From Desulfovibrio sp. (GTDB taxonomy: Bacteria > Desulfobacterota > Desulfovibrionia > Desulfovibrionales > Desulfovibrionaceae), in NCBI GenBank assembly GCA_031276485.1, contig JAISMY010000042.1, positions 1 through 55,599 on the forward strand: a stretch of DNA of 55,599 bases. The letters are read 5' to 3'. The position numbers and the translations under genes are program-made. How positions within the stretch are numbered: the stretch's first letter is position 1; each line of letters opens with the position of its first letter. Under the pieces are notes generated by a model, which ran no database searches, had not been told where the DNA came from, and was given only the letters and a program-made list of their open reading frames with translations. This document shows positions 7,391 through 18,632 of the stretch, one piece after another.

Positions 7391-9661
7391 CTAATGTTCC
7401 GATGTGCCGGAAGTGTCTTTGCGCGCGTAGTCGAAACGCAGGCCGGGGGGGTCTGCTGCGGCGTCTATCAGGACGCTGCCGCCTTTTTTCAGTTTGCCGA
7501 AAAGGATTTCGGCGGCCAGGACGTCTTCAATCTGTTCGCGCATGACGCCTGCCAGCGGTCTGGCGCCGAAGACCGGGTCATAACCGGCGGCGGCGAGGTG
7601 TTTTTCGGCCGCGCGGGTCATGCGCAGGGTAATTTTGCGCTCGGCCAGATCCCCGATCAGCCCTTTGCGGAATTTTTCCACTATTCTGTTCATGACTTGG
7701 GGCGAGAGGGCGTTGAAGGGCACCATGGCGTCCAGGCGGTTGCGGAATTCCGGGGTAAAGATGCGTTCCAGGGCTTTTTTGCCTTTGTCGGCGGCAAGCC
7801 CCCGGCCGCTTTGCGCGGCGAAGCCTATGTCGCGGGCGGACATTTCAAAGGCTCCGGCGTTGGTAGTCATGATGAGCAGCATATTGCGGAAGTCGGCTTT
7901 GCGGCCGCCGGCGTCCGTCAGGGTGGAGTAATCCATGACCTGGAGCAGGACGTTGAACACATCCGGGTGCGCCTTTTCCATTTCGTCCAGAAGGAGGACG
8001 GCGTGGGGATTTTTGCGTGCCTCTTCTATGAGCATGCCGCCGCGGTCGAAGCCGATGTAGCCGGGGGGAGCGCCGATGAAACGGGATACGGCGTGTTTTT
8101 CCATATATTCCGACATGTCGTGGCGCAGGAAGGGCACATTGAGGGTCGCGGCGAGTTGTTTGGCCAGTTCGGTCTTGCCGACGCCGGTGGGGCCGTAGAA
8201 CAGGAACGCGCCCATGGGCCTGCCTTCGCGCCTGAAGCCGGCGCGGGCGCGCAGCACGGCGCGGGTCACCCGGGATACAGCCTGGTCCTGGCCGAAGACG
8301 GCGGCCCTGAGATTTTTTTCCAGGCGGCGCAGGGAGAGTTTTTCGCTTGCGGCGGCTTTGACCGGGGGGATGCGGGCCGCTTCGCGCAGCACGTATTCAA
8401 TGTCGGCGTCGCTTACGGCGGGGCAGTCCGCGCCGGCGCCGTCTTCCGCCGCGCGGAGCAGCCGGCGCCGCGCGCCGGCTTCGTCCATGAGGTCTATGGC
8501 CTTGTCGGGCAGACGGGCATCGGGCAGGTAGCGGGCGGAAAGGGTGACGGCCGCCTTGAGGGCCGCCGCCGCGTAGCGCACGCCGTGGTGTTTTTCGTAG
8601 CGACTTTTGAGACCCTGCAGGATTGCCAGGCACTGGTCATGGTCGGGTTCCTGCACGTCGATGGTCTGGAAACGCCTGGCCAGGGCCTTGTCTTTTTCAA
8701 AGTGCAGGCGCAGGTCTTCGTAGGTGGTAGAGCCGATGCAGCGCAGGTTGCCGGAGGCCAGCGCCGGCTTGAGGATGTTGGAGGCGTCGAGGGAACTGCC
8801 GCTGACCGCGCCGGCTCCTACAAGATTATGTATTTCGTCGATGAACAGCAGGGAGTTGGGGATACGTTCCAGGGCTGCCAGCACGGATTTCAGCCGGCCT
8901 TCAAAATCGCCCCGGTATTTTGCCCCGGCCATCATGCCGCCGAGATCCAGGGAAAATAATTTCGCGCCCTTGAATTCTTCCGGCACCCGGCCGGAGACGA
9001 TGCGCAGGGCGAGACCTTCGGCCAGGGCGGTTTTGCCCACGCCGGGTTCGCCTGTGAACAGGGGATTATTTTTGCGTCTGCGGGCCAGGATGCGTATGGC
9101 GCGTTCGATTTCGGCGTCGCGTCCGATGAGGGGGTCCAGTTTTCCGGCGGCGGCCGGTTCCGTAAGTTCTGTCGCATACTTGCGCAACGCCTTGCTGTCC
9201 GGGGCTGACTGCCGTTTTCCTTCGTCTTCGGTTCCGCCCACATCCGAGGAAATATGTTCAAGGATGTCCGGCCGGCTCACGCCCTGGTCCAGGATGAAAA
9301 AGGCGGCGTAGGAGTCTTCTTCTTCGAGTATGCCTGCCAGGACGTCGCCGATGCCCGCGGTATTTCTGCCTGCGGAGTGCATGCGGCGCATGGTGCGCTG
9401 CATGACGCGTTCCAGGGCCATGGTCTGGACGATCTCCGAGACGTTTTCATCGTTTACGGGGGTGACGTGTTCGACGAAGAAGAGATCCAGACGGCGGCGC
9501 AGGTTGTCAACGTCCACGCCGACCGAACTCAGGAGGTTCCGGCCGTTTTCTTCGGACAGGATACCGTAGAGCAGGTGTTCGAGGGTGAAGTATTCATGCC
9601 GGCGCGCGCGGACTTCCCTGACCGCAAGGGCGAAGGCTCTTTCCAGGTGGAAGTCGAGCAT
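7391..9661 (-). CDS. clpA: ATP-dependent Clp protease ATP-binding subunit ClpA
   Basis: AAA+ unfoldase that feeds substrates, including N-end-rule proteins delivered by ClpS, into ClpP. It has 756 residues, the usual ClpA length. The N-domain (about 1-140) begins LERAFALAVREVRARRHEYF. D1 has Walker A GEPGVGKT at 204-211 and Walker B LLFIDEIHN near 271-279. D2 has Walker A GPTGVGKT at 490-497 and LLLDEMEKAHPDV around 556. The ClpP-docking IGF loop is visible in ARDIGFAAQSG near 618. It starts directly after the clpS stop codon, so the two are translationally coupled. clpP is not in the window. Confidence 0.97.
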   Translation of the reverse strand: MLDFHLERAFALAVREVRARRHEYFTLEHLLYGILSEENGRNLLSSVGVDVDNLRRRLDLFFVEHVTPVNDENVSEIVQTMALERVMQRTMRRMHSAGRNTAGIGDVLAGILEEEDSYAAFFILDQGVSRPDILEHISSDVGGTEDEGKRQSAPDSKALRKYATELTEPAAAGKLDPLIGRDAEIERAIRILARRRKNNPLFTGEPGVGKTALAEGLALRIVSGRVPEEFKGAKLFSLDLGGMMAGAKYRGDFEGRLKSVLAALERIPNSLLFIDEIHNLVGAGAVSGSSLDASNILKPALASGNLRCIGSTTYEDLRLHFEKDKALARRFQTIDVQEPDHDQCLAILQGLKSRYEKHHGVRYAAAALKAAVTLSARYLPDARLPDKAIDLMDEAGARRRLLRAAEDGAGADCPAVSDADIEYVLREAARIPPVKAAASEKLSLRRLEKNLRAAVFGQDQAVSRVTRAVLRARAGFRREGRPMGAFLFYGPTGVGKTELAKQLAATLNVPFLRHDMSEYMEKHAVSRFIGAPPGYIGFDRGGMLIEEARKNPHAVLLLDEMEKAHPDVFNVLLQVMDYSTLTDAGGRKADFRNMLLIMTTNAGAFEMSARDIGFAAQSGRGLAADKGKKALERIFTPEFRNRLDAMVPFNALSPQVMNRIVEKFRKGLIGDLAERKITLRMTRAAEKHLAAAGYDPVFGARPLAGVMREQIEDVLAAEILFGKLKKGGSVLIDAAADPPGLRFDYARKDTSGTSEH

Positions 9662-9970
9662 TCAGGCTTCCTCCATACTGCAGCGCAGGGGGAACCCGGC
9701 TTTTCCGGCCTTGTGCCGCACCTGGGCAACTTTGGTTTCGGCCATTTCTTCCGTATACACGCCGCAGGAACATCTGCCCTTTTCGTGTACGGCAAGCATG
9801 ACGGCCGCCGCTTCTTTCGCGTTTTTGCGGAATATGGAAACGAGTACTTCGATGACGAATTCCATGGTAGTATAGTCGTCGTTATGCAGTATGACATGAA
9901 AACGCCGCGGCTCGCGCGTTATCGTGCCTGTTGCGGCGCCTGACTGCCGCTCTTCGGAAAGATCGCCCAT
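9662..9970 (-). CDS. clpS: ATP-dependent Clp protease adaptor ClpS
   Basis: Small adaptor that binds the ClpA N-domain and presents N-degron substrates. The core is clear: FHVILHNDDYTTMEFVIEVL, then VHEKGRCSCGVYTEEMAE and a C-terminal strand. The HNDDYT segment forms the N-degron pocket. I use ATG 9970, giving 102 residues, which is the family norm. The frame opens earlier at 10039, but the added 23 residues are unlike the family. Neither start has a strong Shine-Dalgarno. The gene lies immediately upstream of clpA with no gap. Confidence 0.93.
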   Translation of the reverse strand: MGDLSEERQSGAATGTITREPRRFHVILHNDDYTTMEFVIEVLVSIFRKNAKEAAAVMLAVHEKGRCSCGVYTEEMAETKVAQVRHKAGKAGFPLRCSMEEA

Positions 9971-10235
9971 AGCTGATCGCGCCCCGTCTGCTCCGGAGTT
10001 TCGGGACCGCCTTGCCGCCCGTGCGGAAAGAAACGGCATAAGAACATGATATAGAGGAATACGGCAAGGTCAAGAAGAAAATGCGCCGAAAACCGCAGTA
10101 CCGGCGACAAAGGAACAGGCTCCGGCCAGGGCGGCGGCATCGCGCCGGCTTGTGCGCGCCGCCGAGCGGTCCCGCGCGCGGGCGCCGGGCTCGTTCACGC
10201 CGGAAAGGGCGCGCGCGGGAGCAGTCCGGAACGCT

Positions 10236-10997
10236 TCACGCAAGAAAGTTCATAAGCCTGCCCTGGTCGGAGAGCAGGGCATTGAGCAGTCTGTCCGACG
10301 GATCGGCGCGGGCGCCGAGGATGGAGCGCGCGGCCGTCAGGTCGTAAATCTTCGCCTGGCGTTCCAGGGTTTCGGCAGCGGTTTTAAAGCCGGCGCCTGA
10401 GGCCTGCCAGTAGGAATCCTTGAGTTTCAGGTCGTCCAGTCTTGTTTTCAGGGTACTCAGCGCAACAGCCGGGGTTCCCACCGCGGAGGCCGTATCGGGT
10501 ACGGCGCCCGTGGTAAACAGGCCGGCAGCATTGTACAGATCAATCTCCTTGTTCGTTTTGCCGATGTAAATATCCATTTTCGAAACTGAGCCGTCCAGCA
10601 GTCTGGTGCCGTTGTACGCGGTTCGCTTCGCGATATTTTCCATGTCTTTCCGCGCGTCGGTATATGTGTTCTGTAAGGTCTGGTTTGCGCCGAACGATGG
10701 ATCATTTAAAGCCGCAATCATGGTGGACAGCGACTGTCGCATGCCTTCGGTCGCGGTATGCAGGATGTCGGTGATGCTTTTGCCTTCCAGGGCGTTGAGG
10801 GCGGCCCGCCGGTACATGCCGGCATCGGCGCGCATGGAGCCGGTCAGGGCCTCGGCCATGATCTGCCGCCCGCTTTTGCGTTTGCGCTCGAACATGTGTT
10901 CGACGAGGGACGCGCCGCCGCCCTGTTCGAGCAGTTGCCCGATCAGCGCGTTCTGCACGGCAAGGACTGTTTGCAGGGTAGAGGACAATCCGCTCAC
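10236..10997 (-). CDS. Flagellin-like protein under a sigma-28 promoter
   Basis: 253-residue protein without a signal peptide. The middle segment, with ARKDMENIAKRTAYNGTRLL followed by DGS, matches the conserved flagellin N-domain pattern (E-x6-IA-x-T-x-Y/F-NG-x-LL-DG). The C-terminal part is helical, with ETLERQAKIYDLTAARSILG. The usual flagellin start (MxLxINTN) and the canonical C-terminal D0 helix are absent, so it is not an ordinary filament flagellin. It may be a divergent filament, cap or junction protein, or a secreted flagellar accessory. It starts at GTG 10997 with GGGAG eight bases upstream. Control by FliA is supported by the promoter at 11046-11072. Exact function is unknown. Confidence 0.7.
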   Translation of the reverse strand: MSGLSSTLQTVLAVQNALIGQLLEQGGGASLVEHMFERKRKSGRQIMAEALTGSMRADAGMYRRAALNALEGKSITDILHTATEGMRQSLSTMIAALNDPSFGANQTLQNTYTDARKDMENIAKRTAYNGTRLLDGSVSKMDIYIGKTNKEIDLYNAAGLFTTGAVPDTASAVGTPAVALSTLKTRLDDLKLKDSYWQASGAGFKTAAETLERQAKIYDLTAARSILGARADPSDRLLNALLSDQGRLMNFLA

Positions 10998-11045
10998 GTC
11001 GACAACTCCCGGACGGTCGTCTGCGCGTATGACCGCCCATTGCGC

Positions 11046-11072
11046 TTCTCGGCGTTTGCGGGAAAAACTTTA
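11046..11072 (-). promoter_or_regulatory. Sigma-28 (FliA) promoter of the flagellin-like gene
   Basis: On the minus strand TAAAGTTT (11072-11065), an 11-base spacer, then GCCGAGAA (11053-11046). The consensus is TAAAGTTT-N11-GCCGATAA, so 15 of 16 positions match with exact spacing. The predicted start near 11038 gives a leader of about 40 bases to GTG 10997. fliA itself is at 19782-20603. Confidence 0.88.
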
Positions 11073-11079
11073 GCCTGTT

Positions 11080-11239
11080 TTAAGAAAACGCTGATTTATT
11101 CTTTTGAAAGGCATGGGGATGGATTCTTCGCTACGCTCAGAATGACAAAAACGCTGTCATTCTGAGCCGCCGCGAAGCGAAGGCGGAGAATCCGTCTTGA
11201 TGTCTTTTGCCTTTCCTGTACTAATCAGCGTTTCCTTAA
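11080..11239. repeat. Family C palindromic element, complete copy
   Basis: 160-bp element bounded by 17-bp inverted repeats: TTAAGAAAACGCTGATT on the left and the complement of TTAAGGAAACGCTGATT on the right, 16 of 17 matching. The centre is a long stem, GGATTCTTCGC...CTCAGAATGAC against GTCATTCTGAGC...GCGAAG...AGAATCC. It is non-coding. A second copy runs off the right window edge at 55599, and a half copy carries a family A insertion at 41743. Confidence 0.75.
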
Positions 11240-11375
11240 CAAACTCCTGCAAGAAAGAGCGCGAAACCGACTTTTTTCAAGAGTGCGCATCAATGTTGAG
11301 AAGTTCATATCGTTTCTCTCATTTTCGGCAAGGTTTATTTGGGGTGTCAATATCAAGCTGTTTCACACCTGCGCA

Positions 11376-14945
<3,570 letters not shown>

Positions 14946-14954
14946 TTATTTTTC

Positions 14955-15371
14955 CTGCTTACGGACCGTGTTCAGCCGCTCTTCCACGATCTGAAAAACA
15001 GATCTTCTTTTTGAAACCAAAGAGTTCTGAACACCTCGAAAACCTGTTCAATTTCAGGGAGAGAGGAGTGAGCCTACACCCCTCTCCGTCATTCTGAGCG
15101 CAGCGAAGAAGCTATTGCTCCGCCGAATAAACATTGCCAAACCAGGGGGACATATCTTTTATGCGGAGTGTGCTGTTTACGCTGACCGCGGCAAGCTTTA
15201 ATCGGGGGATCAATATCTTCCCGGCTTCGAAAGGCATAAAACCGGCTTCTTCGCTTCGCTCGGAATGACCTTATCCCTGTGCGCCGGCTCGAAAGCAGCC
15301 GAACATAGTACGGCTCGAAAGCAGCCGAACATAGTACGTAATAAAGCAGCCGAACATAGTACGTAATCAGG
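14955..15371 (+). repeat. Family B palindromic MITE-like element, copy 2, interrupted by family A
   Basis: The element begins CCTGCTTACGGACCGTGTTC and ends with the complement of CCTGATTACGTACTATGTTC, a terminal inverted repeat of about 27 bp. It includes a GATCTG-AAAAA-CAGATC hairpin at about 14983-15003 and a long GAAGCGAAGAAGC palindrome. A 99-bp family A element sits inside it at 15115-15213. Near its right end the segment GGCTCGAAAGCAGCCGAACA is repeated in tandem (15284-15350), a local duplication. Confidence 0.75.
15115..15213 (+). mobile_element. Family A 99-bp MITE, inserted in a family B element
   Basis: It starts TTGCTCCGCCGAATAAACAT and ends TTTAATCGGGGGATCAA. The two ends are imperfect inverted repeats of about 28 bp. 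TA flanks it on both sides (15113-15114 and 15214-15215). The family B copy at 48091-48112 lacks the insertion and reads GAAGAAGCTGTCTTCCCGG where this copy reads GAAGAAGC-TA-element-TA-TCTTCCCGG. It is non-coding. Confidence 0.88.
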
Positions 15372-15624
15372 TTTGGTTATACCCCCGCAACAGCCCCGCA
15401 ACAGGTCGCAAATCCGTACGCCCATGTGCCGCTGAAGTCAACCCCCGCATTTCCGGCAAAAACGGCGCAGGTCAAATTTTTATTAAACGGATTCGCAATG
15501 TTGCCGATGTCAACGGCTTTATCGGGGGTGCGGAAAATTTGAGGACCGTTGCGCTGCCGGAGGCGTCGGCGAGGAAGGTTCGGCCTTGCGCCGGCTATGG
15601 CCCTGGAGGGATATTTTTCGGATA

Positions 15625-15653
15625 TTGACAGAAACATTTTGCCGGGGTAAAGG
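15625..15653 (+). promoter_or_regulatory. Sigma-70 type promoter of the tRNA pair
   Basis: Perfect -35 TTGACA (15625-15630), a 17-base spacer, then TAAAGG (15648-15653). The predicted start near 15660 lies just ahead of tRNA-Gly at 15668. Confidence 0.65.
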
Positions 15654-15667
15654 GAAGCGGTTGTTGC

Positions 15668-15742
<75 letters not shown>

Positions 15743-15762
15743 CCATCCTTCCCTCCGAGGGC

Positions 15763-15836
<74 letters not shown>

Positions 15837-15964
15837 GCCGCTCTTCCTTGTTCGCGCGGGATGCAGGCCGGCGCATGCTGCGGACCCGTAGGGGAGAATC
15901 CGTAAATCGCGCCGCCTGCAGCCGTCACAATTGACAATTCCGTTGATTGCCGCGCCCGCCGCGT

Positions 15965-16930
15965 TCAGTCCGGGCGCAATTCACCTGACCGCAACAGCCC
16001 TTCAAAATACGCCGCCGTCCTGCTCAAGCCTTCTTTAAGCACGATGCGCGGTTTCCAGTCCAACCGCTTTTCCGCCAGGCTTATGTCCGGCCTGCGCCGC
16101 ACAGGATCGTCGCCGGGCAACGGCCGCATGACGATCCTGGACGACGAGCCGGTGATATCCGTAATCAGCCGCGCCAGATCCAGGACTGTGTATTCTTCGG
16201 GATTGCCCAGATTCAACGGGCCGGTGAAATCATCCGGCGTTTCCATGAAGCGCAGCATGCCTTCCACAAGATCGTCCACATAGCAGAAGGAACGGGTTTG
16301 CAAGCCGTCGCCGTAGATGGTGATGTCCCTGCCCAGCAGGGCCTGCACCAAAAAGTTGGATACCACCCTGCCGTCGTTGGGGTGCATGCGCGGGCCGTAG
16401 GTGTTGAAAATCCTGGCCACCTTGATTGTCGTGCCGTGCATGCGGCGGTAGGCAAAAAAAATGGCCTCGGCGCAGCGTTTGCCTTCATCGTAGCAGGACC
16501 GCTCGCCGATGGGGTTGACGTGCCCCACATAGGATTCCGTCTGCGGATGCTCTTCAGGATCGCCGTACACCTCTGAGGTCGAGGACTGAAAAATGCGCGC
16601 TCCCACGCGTTTGGCAAGGCCGAGCATGTTGATGGCCCCGTGTACGCAGGTTTTGATGGTCTGCACCGGGTCACGCCGGTAATGCGCCGGGGAGGCGGGG
16701 CAGGCCAGATTGAAGATGCGGTCGGTTTCCAGATACAGGGGAAAGGTGATGTCGCGGCGCAGCAGCTCAAAGCGCCGGTTGTCCAGCAAATGTTCAACAT
16801 TGGCGCGGGGGCCGGTGAAAAAATTATCCGCGCACACGACCTCGTCGCCGGCGTCGAGCAGGCGGGCGCACAGGTGCGATCCTAAAAAACCCGAACCTCC
16901 GGTAACCAGAACCCGTCCGCGCAGATGCAT
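15965..16930 (-). CDS. UDP-glucuronic acid decarboxylase-type NAD-dependent epimerase/dehydratase
   Basis: Extended short-chain dehydrogenase, 321 residues. It is closest in motif to UDP-xylose synthase (UXS), which converts UDP-glucuronate to UDP-xylose. The Rossmann motif is [12 protein letters not shown] at about residues 9-20. Catalytic residues appear as [17 protein letters not shown] and the YxxxK motif in [20 protein letters not shown] is characteristic of UXS. The start has AGGAGGAACGAC directly before ATG 16930. The gene sits downstream of the flagellar-tail genes on the same strand, which suggests a role in surface or flagellin glycan precursor supply. That link is inference. Confidence 0.88.
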   Translation of the reverse strand: MHLRGRVLVTGGSGFLGSHLCARLLDAGDEVVCADNFFTGPRANVEHLLDNRRFELLRRDITFPLYLETDRIFNLACPASPAHYRRDPVQTIKTCVHGAINMLGLAKRVGARIFQSSTSEVYGDPEEHPQTESYVGHVNPIGERSCYDEGKRCAEAIFFAYRRMHGTTIKVARIFNTYGPRMHPNDGRVVSNFLVQALLGRDITIYGDGLQTRSFCYVDDLVEGMLRFMETPDDFTGPLNLGNPEEYTVLDLARLITDITGSSSRIVMRPLPGDDPVRRRPDISLAEKRLDWKPRIVLKEGLSRTAAYFEGLLRSGELRPD

Positions 16931-16950
16931 GTCGTTCCTCCTGTATATTT

Positions 16951-17586
16951 TCAGGGCGCAGCCCGTCGGGATGCTTCGGGGTCGGCCGTTGCGGCGGCGC
17001 GGCGGGCTTCCGTTCCGGCTTCGGCGCGTTTCAGGCTGGCGGTTTCAAAGTCCCGGCGCGCCGCCCTGACGGCAGCCTTCGCGCTTTCCAGGGCGGCCTC
17101 GGCTTGCGCGGGTTCCGCTCCTCCCGTCCTGCCGCGCGCGGCGCCGGCCACGGCGCGCCGGTATGCGATTGCCGCCGCGGCCTCCCGGGAGGTCGCCTCC
17201 TGCAGGCGGAGTTCCGCCTCTTCCTCGGCAAGCCTTAGTATGCGCTCCCGCTCACCCGCGTTTTCCGCACCCCGCTCCGCGGCCTCCGCGCCGTGAGCAG
17301 GCGCGGAGGCCGGGGCCGGAGTGCCGCTCCCCCGGACCTCGACAGGCGGGGGGACGACGGCGTTGCCGTCCCCGGCGGATCCCGGCTCGGGCGCCGCATC
17401 GGGCGCCGCAGGGCAGGAGAGGGAAGGACGCGCGGCCTCGGGGGGCGGCCCATCGGCGCTGAAGCGGCGCAGGGCGGCACCCGCGGCAAGCGCAACGCAC
17501 ACCGCCGCAAGCAACAGCAGCACCAGCCGCAGCCGCCTGCCTTTGTCCGCGCCTCGCGCAGGCGCTTCGGGCATGCTCAACCGCAT
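16951..17586 (-). CDS. Unknown membrane-anchored, alanine-rich coiled-coil protein
   Basis: I do not recognise a family. The 211-residue protein has a basic N-terminus (KGRRLR), one membrane segment (about 20-40, [19 protein letters not shown]), a Pro/Ala-rich linker, then a helical Glu/Ala/Arg-rich stretch (about 110-200) likely to form a coiled coil. It is last in the flagellar-direction gene string, just before the epimerase gene, with 20 bases between. A family A element ends five bases before its ATG. The element end GGGGGATCAATA supplies the only Shine-Dalgarno-like sequence, so the insertion may have altered expression. A second ATG at 17574 is possible. Confidence 0.6.
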   Translation of the reverse strand: MRLSMPEAPARGADKGRRLRLVLLLLAAVCVALAAGAALRRFSADGPPPEAARPSLSCPAAPDAAPEPGSAGDGNAVVPPPVEVRGSGTPAPASAPAHGAEAAERGAENAGERERILRLAEEEAELRLQEATSREAAAAIAYRRAVAGAARGRTGGAEPAQAEAALESAKAAVRAARRDFETASLKRAEAGTEARRAAATADPEASRRAAP

Positions 17587-17592
17587 ACGTTA

Positions 17593-17691
17593 TTGATCCC
17601 CCGACTGAACTTTGCCGCAATCAGCGTAAACAGCGCACTCCGCATAAAAGACATGGTCTCCCGGTTCGACACTGTTTATTCGGTACAGCAA
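17593..17691 (-). mobile_element. Family A 99-bp MITE, reverse orientation
   Basis: Same length as the other three copies but in opposite orientation, reading TTGATCCCCCGACTGAACTT at its left end. TA precedes it (17591-17592). The expected TA on the right is missing. Instead the last 19 or so bases (GTTTATTCGGTACAGCAAG) are repeated in tandem at 17693-17711. It is the most diverged full-length copy. Confidence 0.82.
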
Positions 17692-17755
17692 GGTTTATTC
17701 GGTACAGCAAGGCCTCTTTCATGCCGCGTTGCTTTCCGCTGAAAGCGAAGCGGCT

Positions 17756-18193
17756 TCAGTTCCCGTCCTGCGCAAGGATAAGCTGCACTTCGTCCACAGA
17801 CAGCCCGGCGGCCTTTGCCAGTTGCGCAGGCGAACGCCCCTGCCTGCTGCCCGACTTGATGAGTCCGCGCAGAAACTGCGGGGAACGGCTGACGCGTTCC
17901 GTCTGTTCCAGCAGCGCGCGAAGTTCCGCAGCGCGTTTTTCGAGGTCCTCGTCCAGCTTGCGCAATTCGGCCTGGCGCACGGCGAAGCTCTGCACGATGT
18001 CGCGTTCCAGCGCGGCGTTGGCGTGCAGCTTATCCATGAGCGAACGCTGATCCTCGGCCAACTGCAGATAAATTTTTTCGGACTTGCGCAGGCGGCTGAA
18101 AAAAAGCAGCAGCAAAATAAAGAGCAGCAGTTCCGTGACGCTTATGAGCGCAAAAATGCCGAGTTGCATGGTACGATCCGGAATGCTGTTCAC
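17756..18193 (-). CDS. Unknown flagellar-cluster membrane protein with coiled coil
   Basis: 145 residues. One membrane segment (about 11-33, LGIFALISVTELLLFILLLL) is followed by a charged coiled coil (about 35-95, RKSEKIYLQLAEDQRSLMDK onward). The C-terminus is small and helix-turn-helix-like (RSPAQLAKAAGLSVDEVQLI). The frame opens at GTG 18193; ATG 18169 (MQLGIF) is the more likely start. Neither has a strong ribosome site. It is on the same strand as, and downstream of, fliL and the 18215-18556 gene, so a role around the flagellar base or chemotaxis is suggested by context only. Confidence 0.65.
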   Translation of the reverse strand: MNSIPDRTMQLGIFALISVTELLLFILLLLFFSRLRKSEKIYLQLAEDQRSLMDKLHANAALERDIVQSFAVRQAELRKLDEDLEKRAAELRALLEQTERVSRSPQFLRGLIKSGSRQGRSPAQLAKAAGLSVDEVQLILAQDGN

Positions 18194-18214
18194 AATGCCG
18201 GCCGGGGAGCGGCG

Positions 18215-18556
18215 TCAGATGGTGATATCAAGCAAACGGCCGGACCACGGGCGACCGGACTTGGCTCCGCCCCCGTCTTCGTCCGCTTCGCCGCCGCCGC
18301 GTTCCCTTTCCGGGGCCGGCTGACTGCCGCCGCCGGCGTTGCGCCCGCCCCGTCCGCCGGCCCGTTCCCTGACCTTTGCGGCAAGCTCCGCTTCAGCGCC
18401 GGCTTCTATTTTTTCCCGCTCCCGCTCCAGAGCGCGCACTGCCGCATCACCCAGCGCAGCCTGCTGGGCGTAGGGCAAATTCTGCTGCATCTCGACAATT
18501 TTTTCCACGTGTCCCATCTGGACAACTGGCGCGGGCAAAGTATTGACAATATTCAT
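18215..18556 (-). CDS. Unknown small flagellar-cluster protein
   Basis: 113 residues, no signal peptide or membrane segment. The N-terminal half (MNIVNTLPAPVVQMGHVEKI, then EMQQNLPYAQQAA) looks conserved in style. The C-terminal half is low-complexity, rich in Gly, Glu and Arg. It lies between fliL and the 17756-18193 gene, 76 bases after fliL, on the same strand. No function is assigned. Confidence 0.6.
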   Translation of the reverse strand: MNIVNTLPAPVVQMGHVEKIVEMQQNLPYAQQAALGDAAVRALEREREKIEAGAEAELAAKVRERAGGRGGRNAGGGSQPAPERERGGGEADEDGGGAKSGRPWSGRLLDITI

Positions 18557-18632
18557 ATTGCACCGCTTTTATCCGGCGCCGGACCGCAAAACGGCAGCCG
18601 GGGGCTTTCACATTTTCGCAGCCGTAGCCGCG

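Larger units (their letters stand above)
10998..11375. other. Intergenic region between the flagellin-like gene and PFOR
   Basis: It contains the sigma-28 promoter (11046-11072) and a complete family C element (11080-11239). At 11326-11350 there is a degenerate copy of one family A end: on the minus strand it reads TTGACACCCCAAATAAACCT, next to TA. A 14-bp palindrome, CGCACTATAGTGCG, at 11372-11385 covers the PFOR stop codon. No gene is visible. Confidence 0.6.

Noticed and set aside
9919-10140. 73-codon minus-strand frame with one hydrophobic stretch upstream of clpS
   Set aside because: It overlaps the clpS start in another frame, has no ribosome site, and its ends fall in Pro/Arg-rich sequence of the kind seen in shadow frames.
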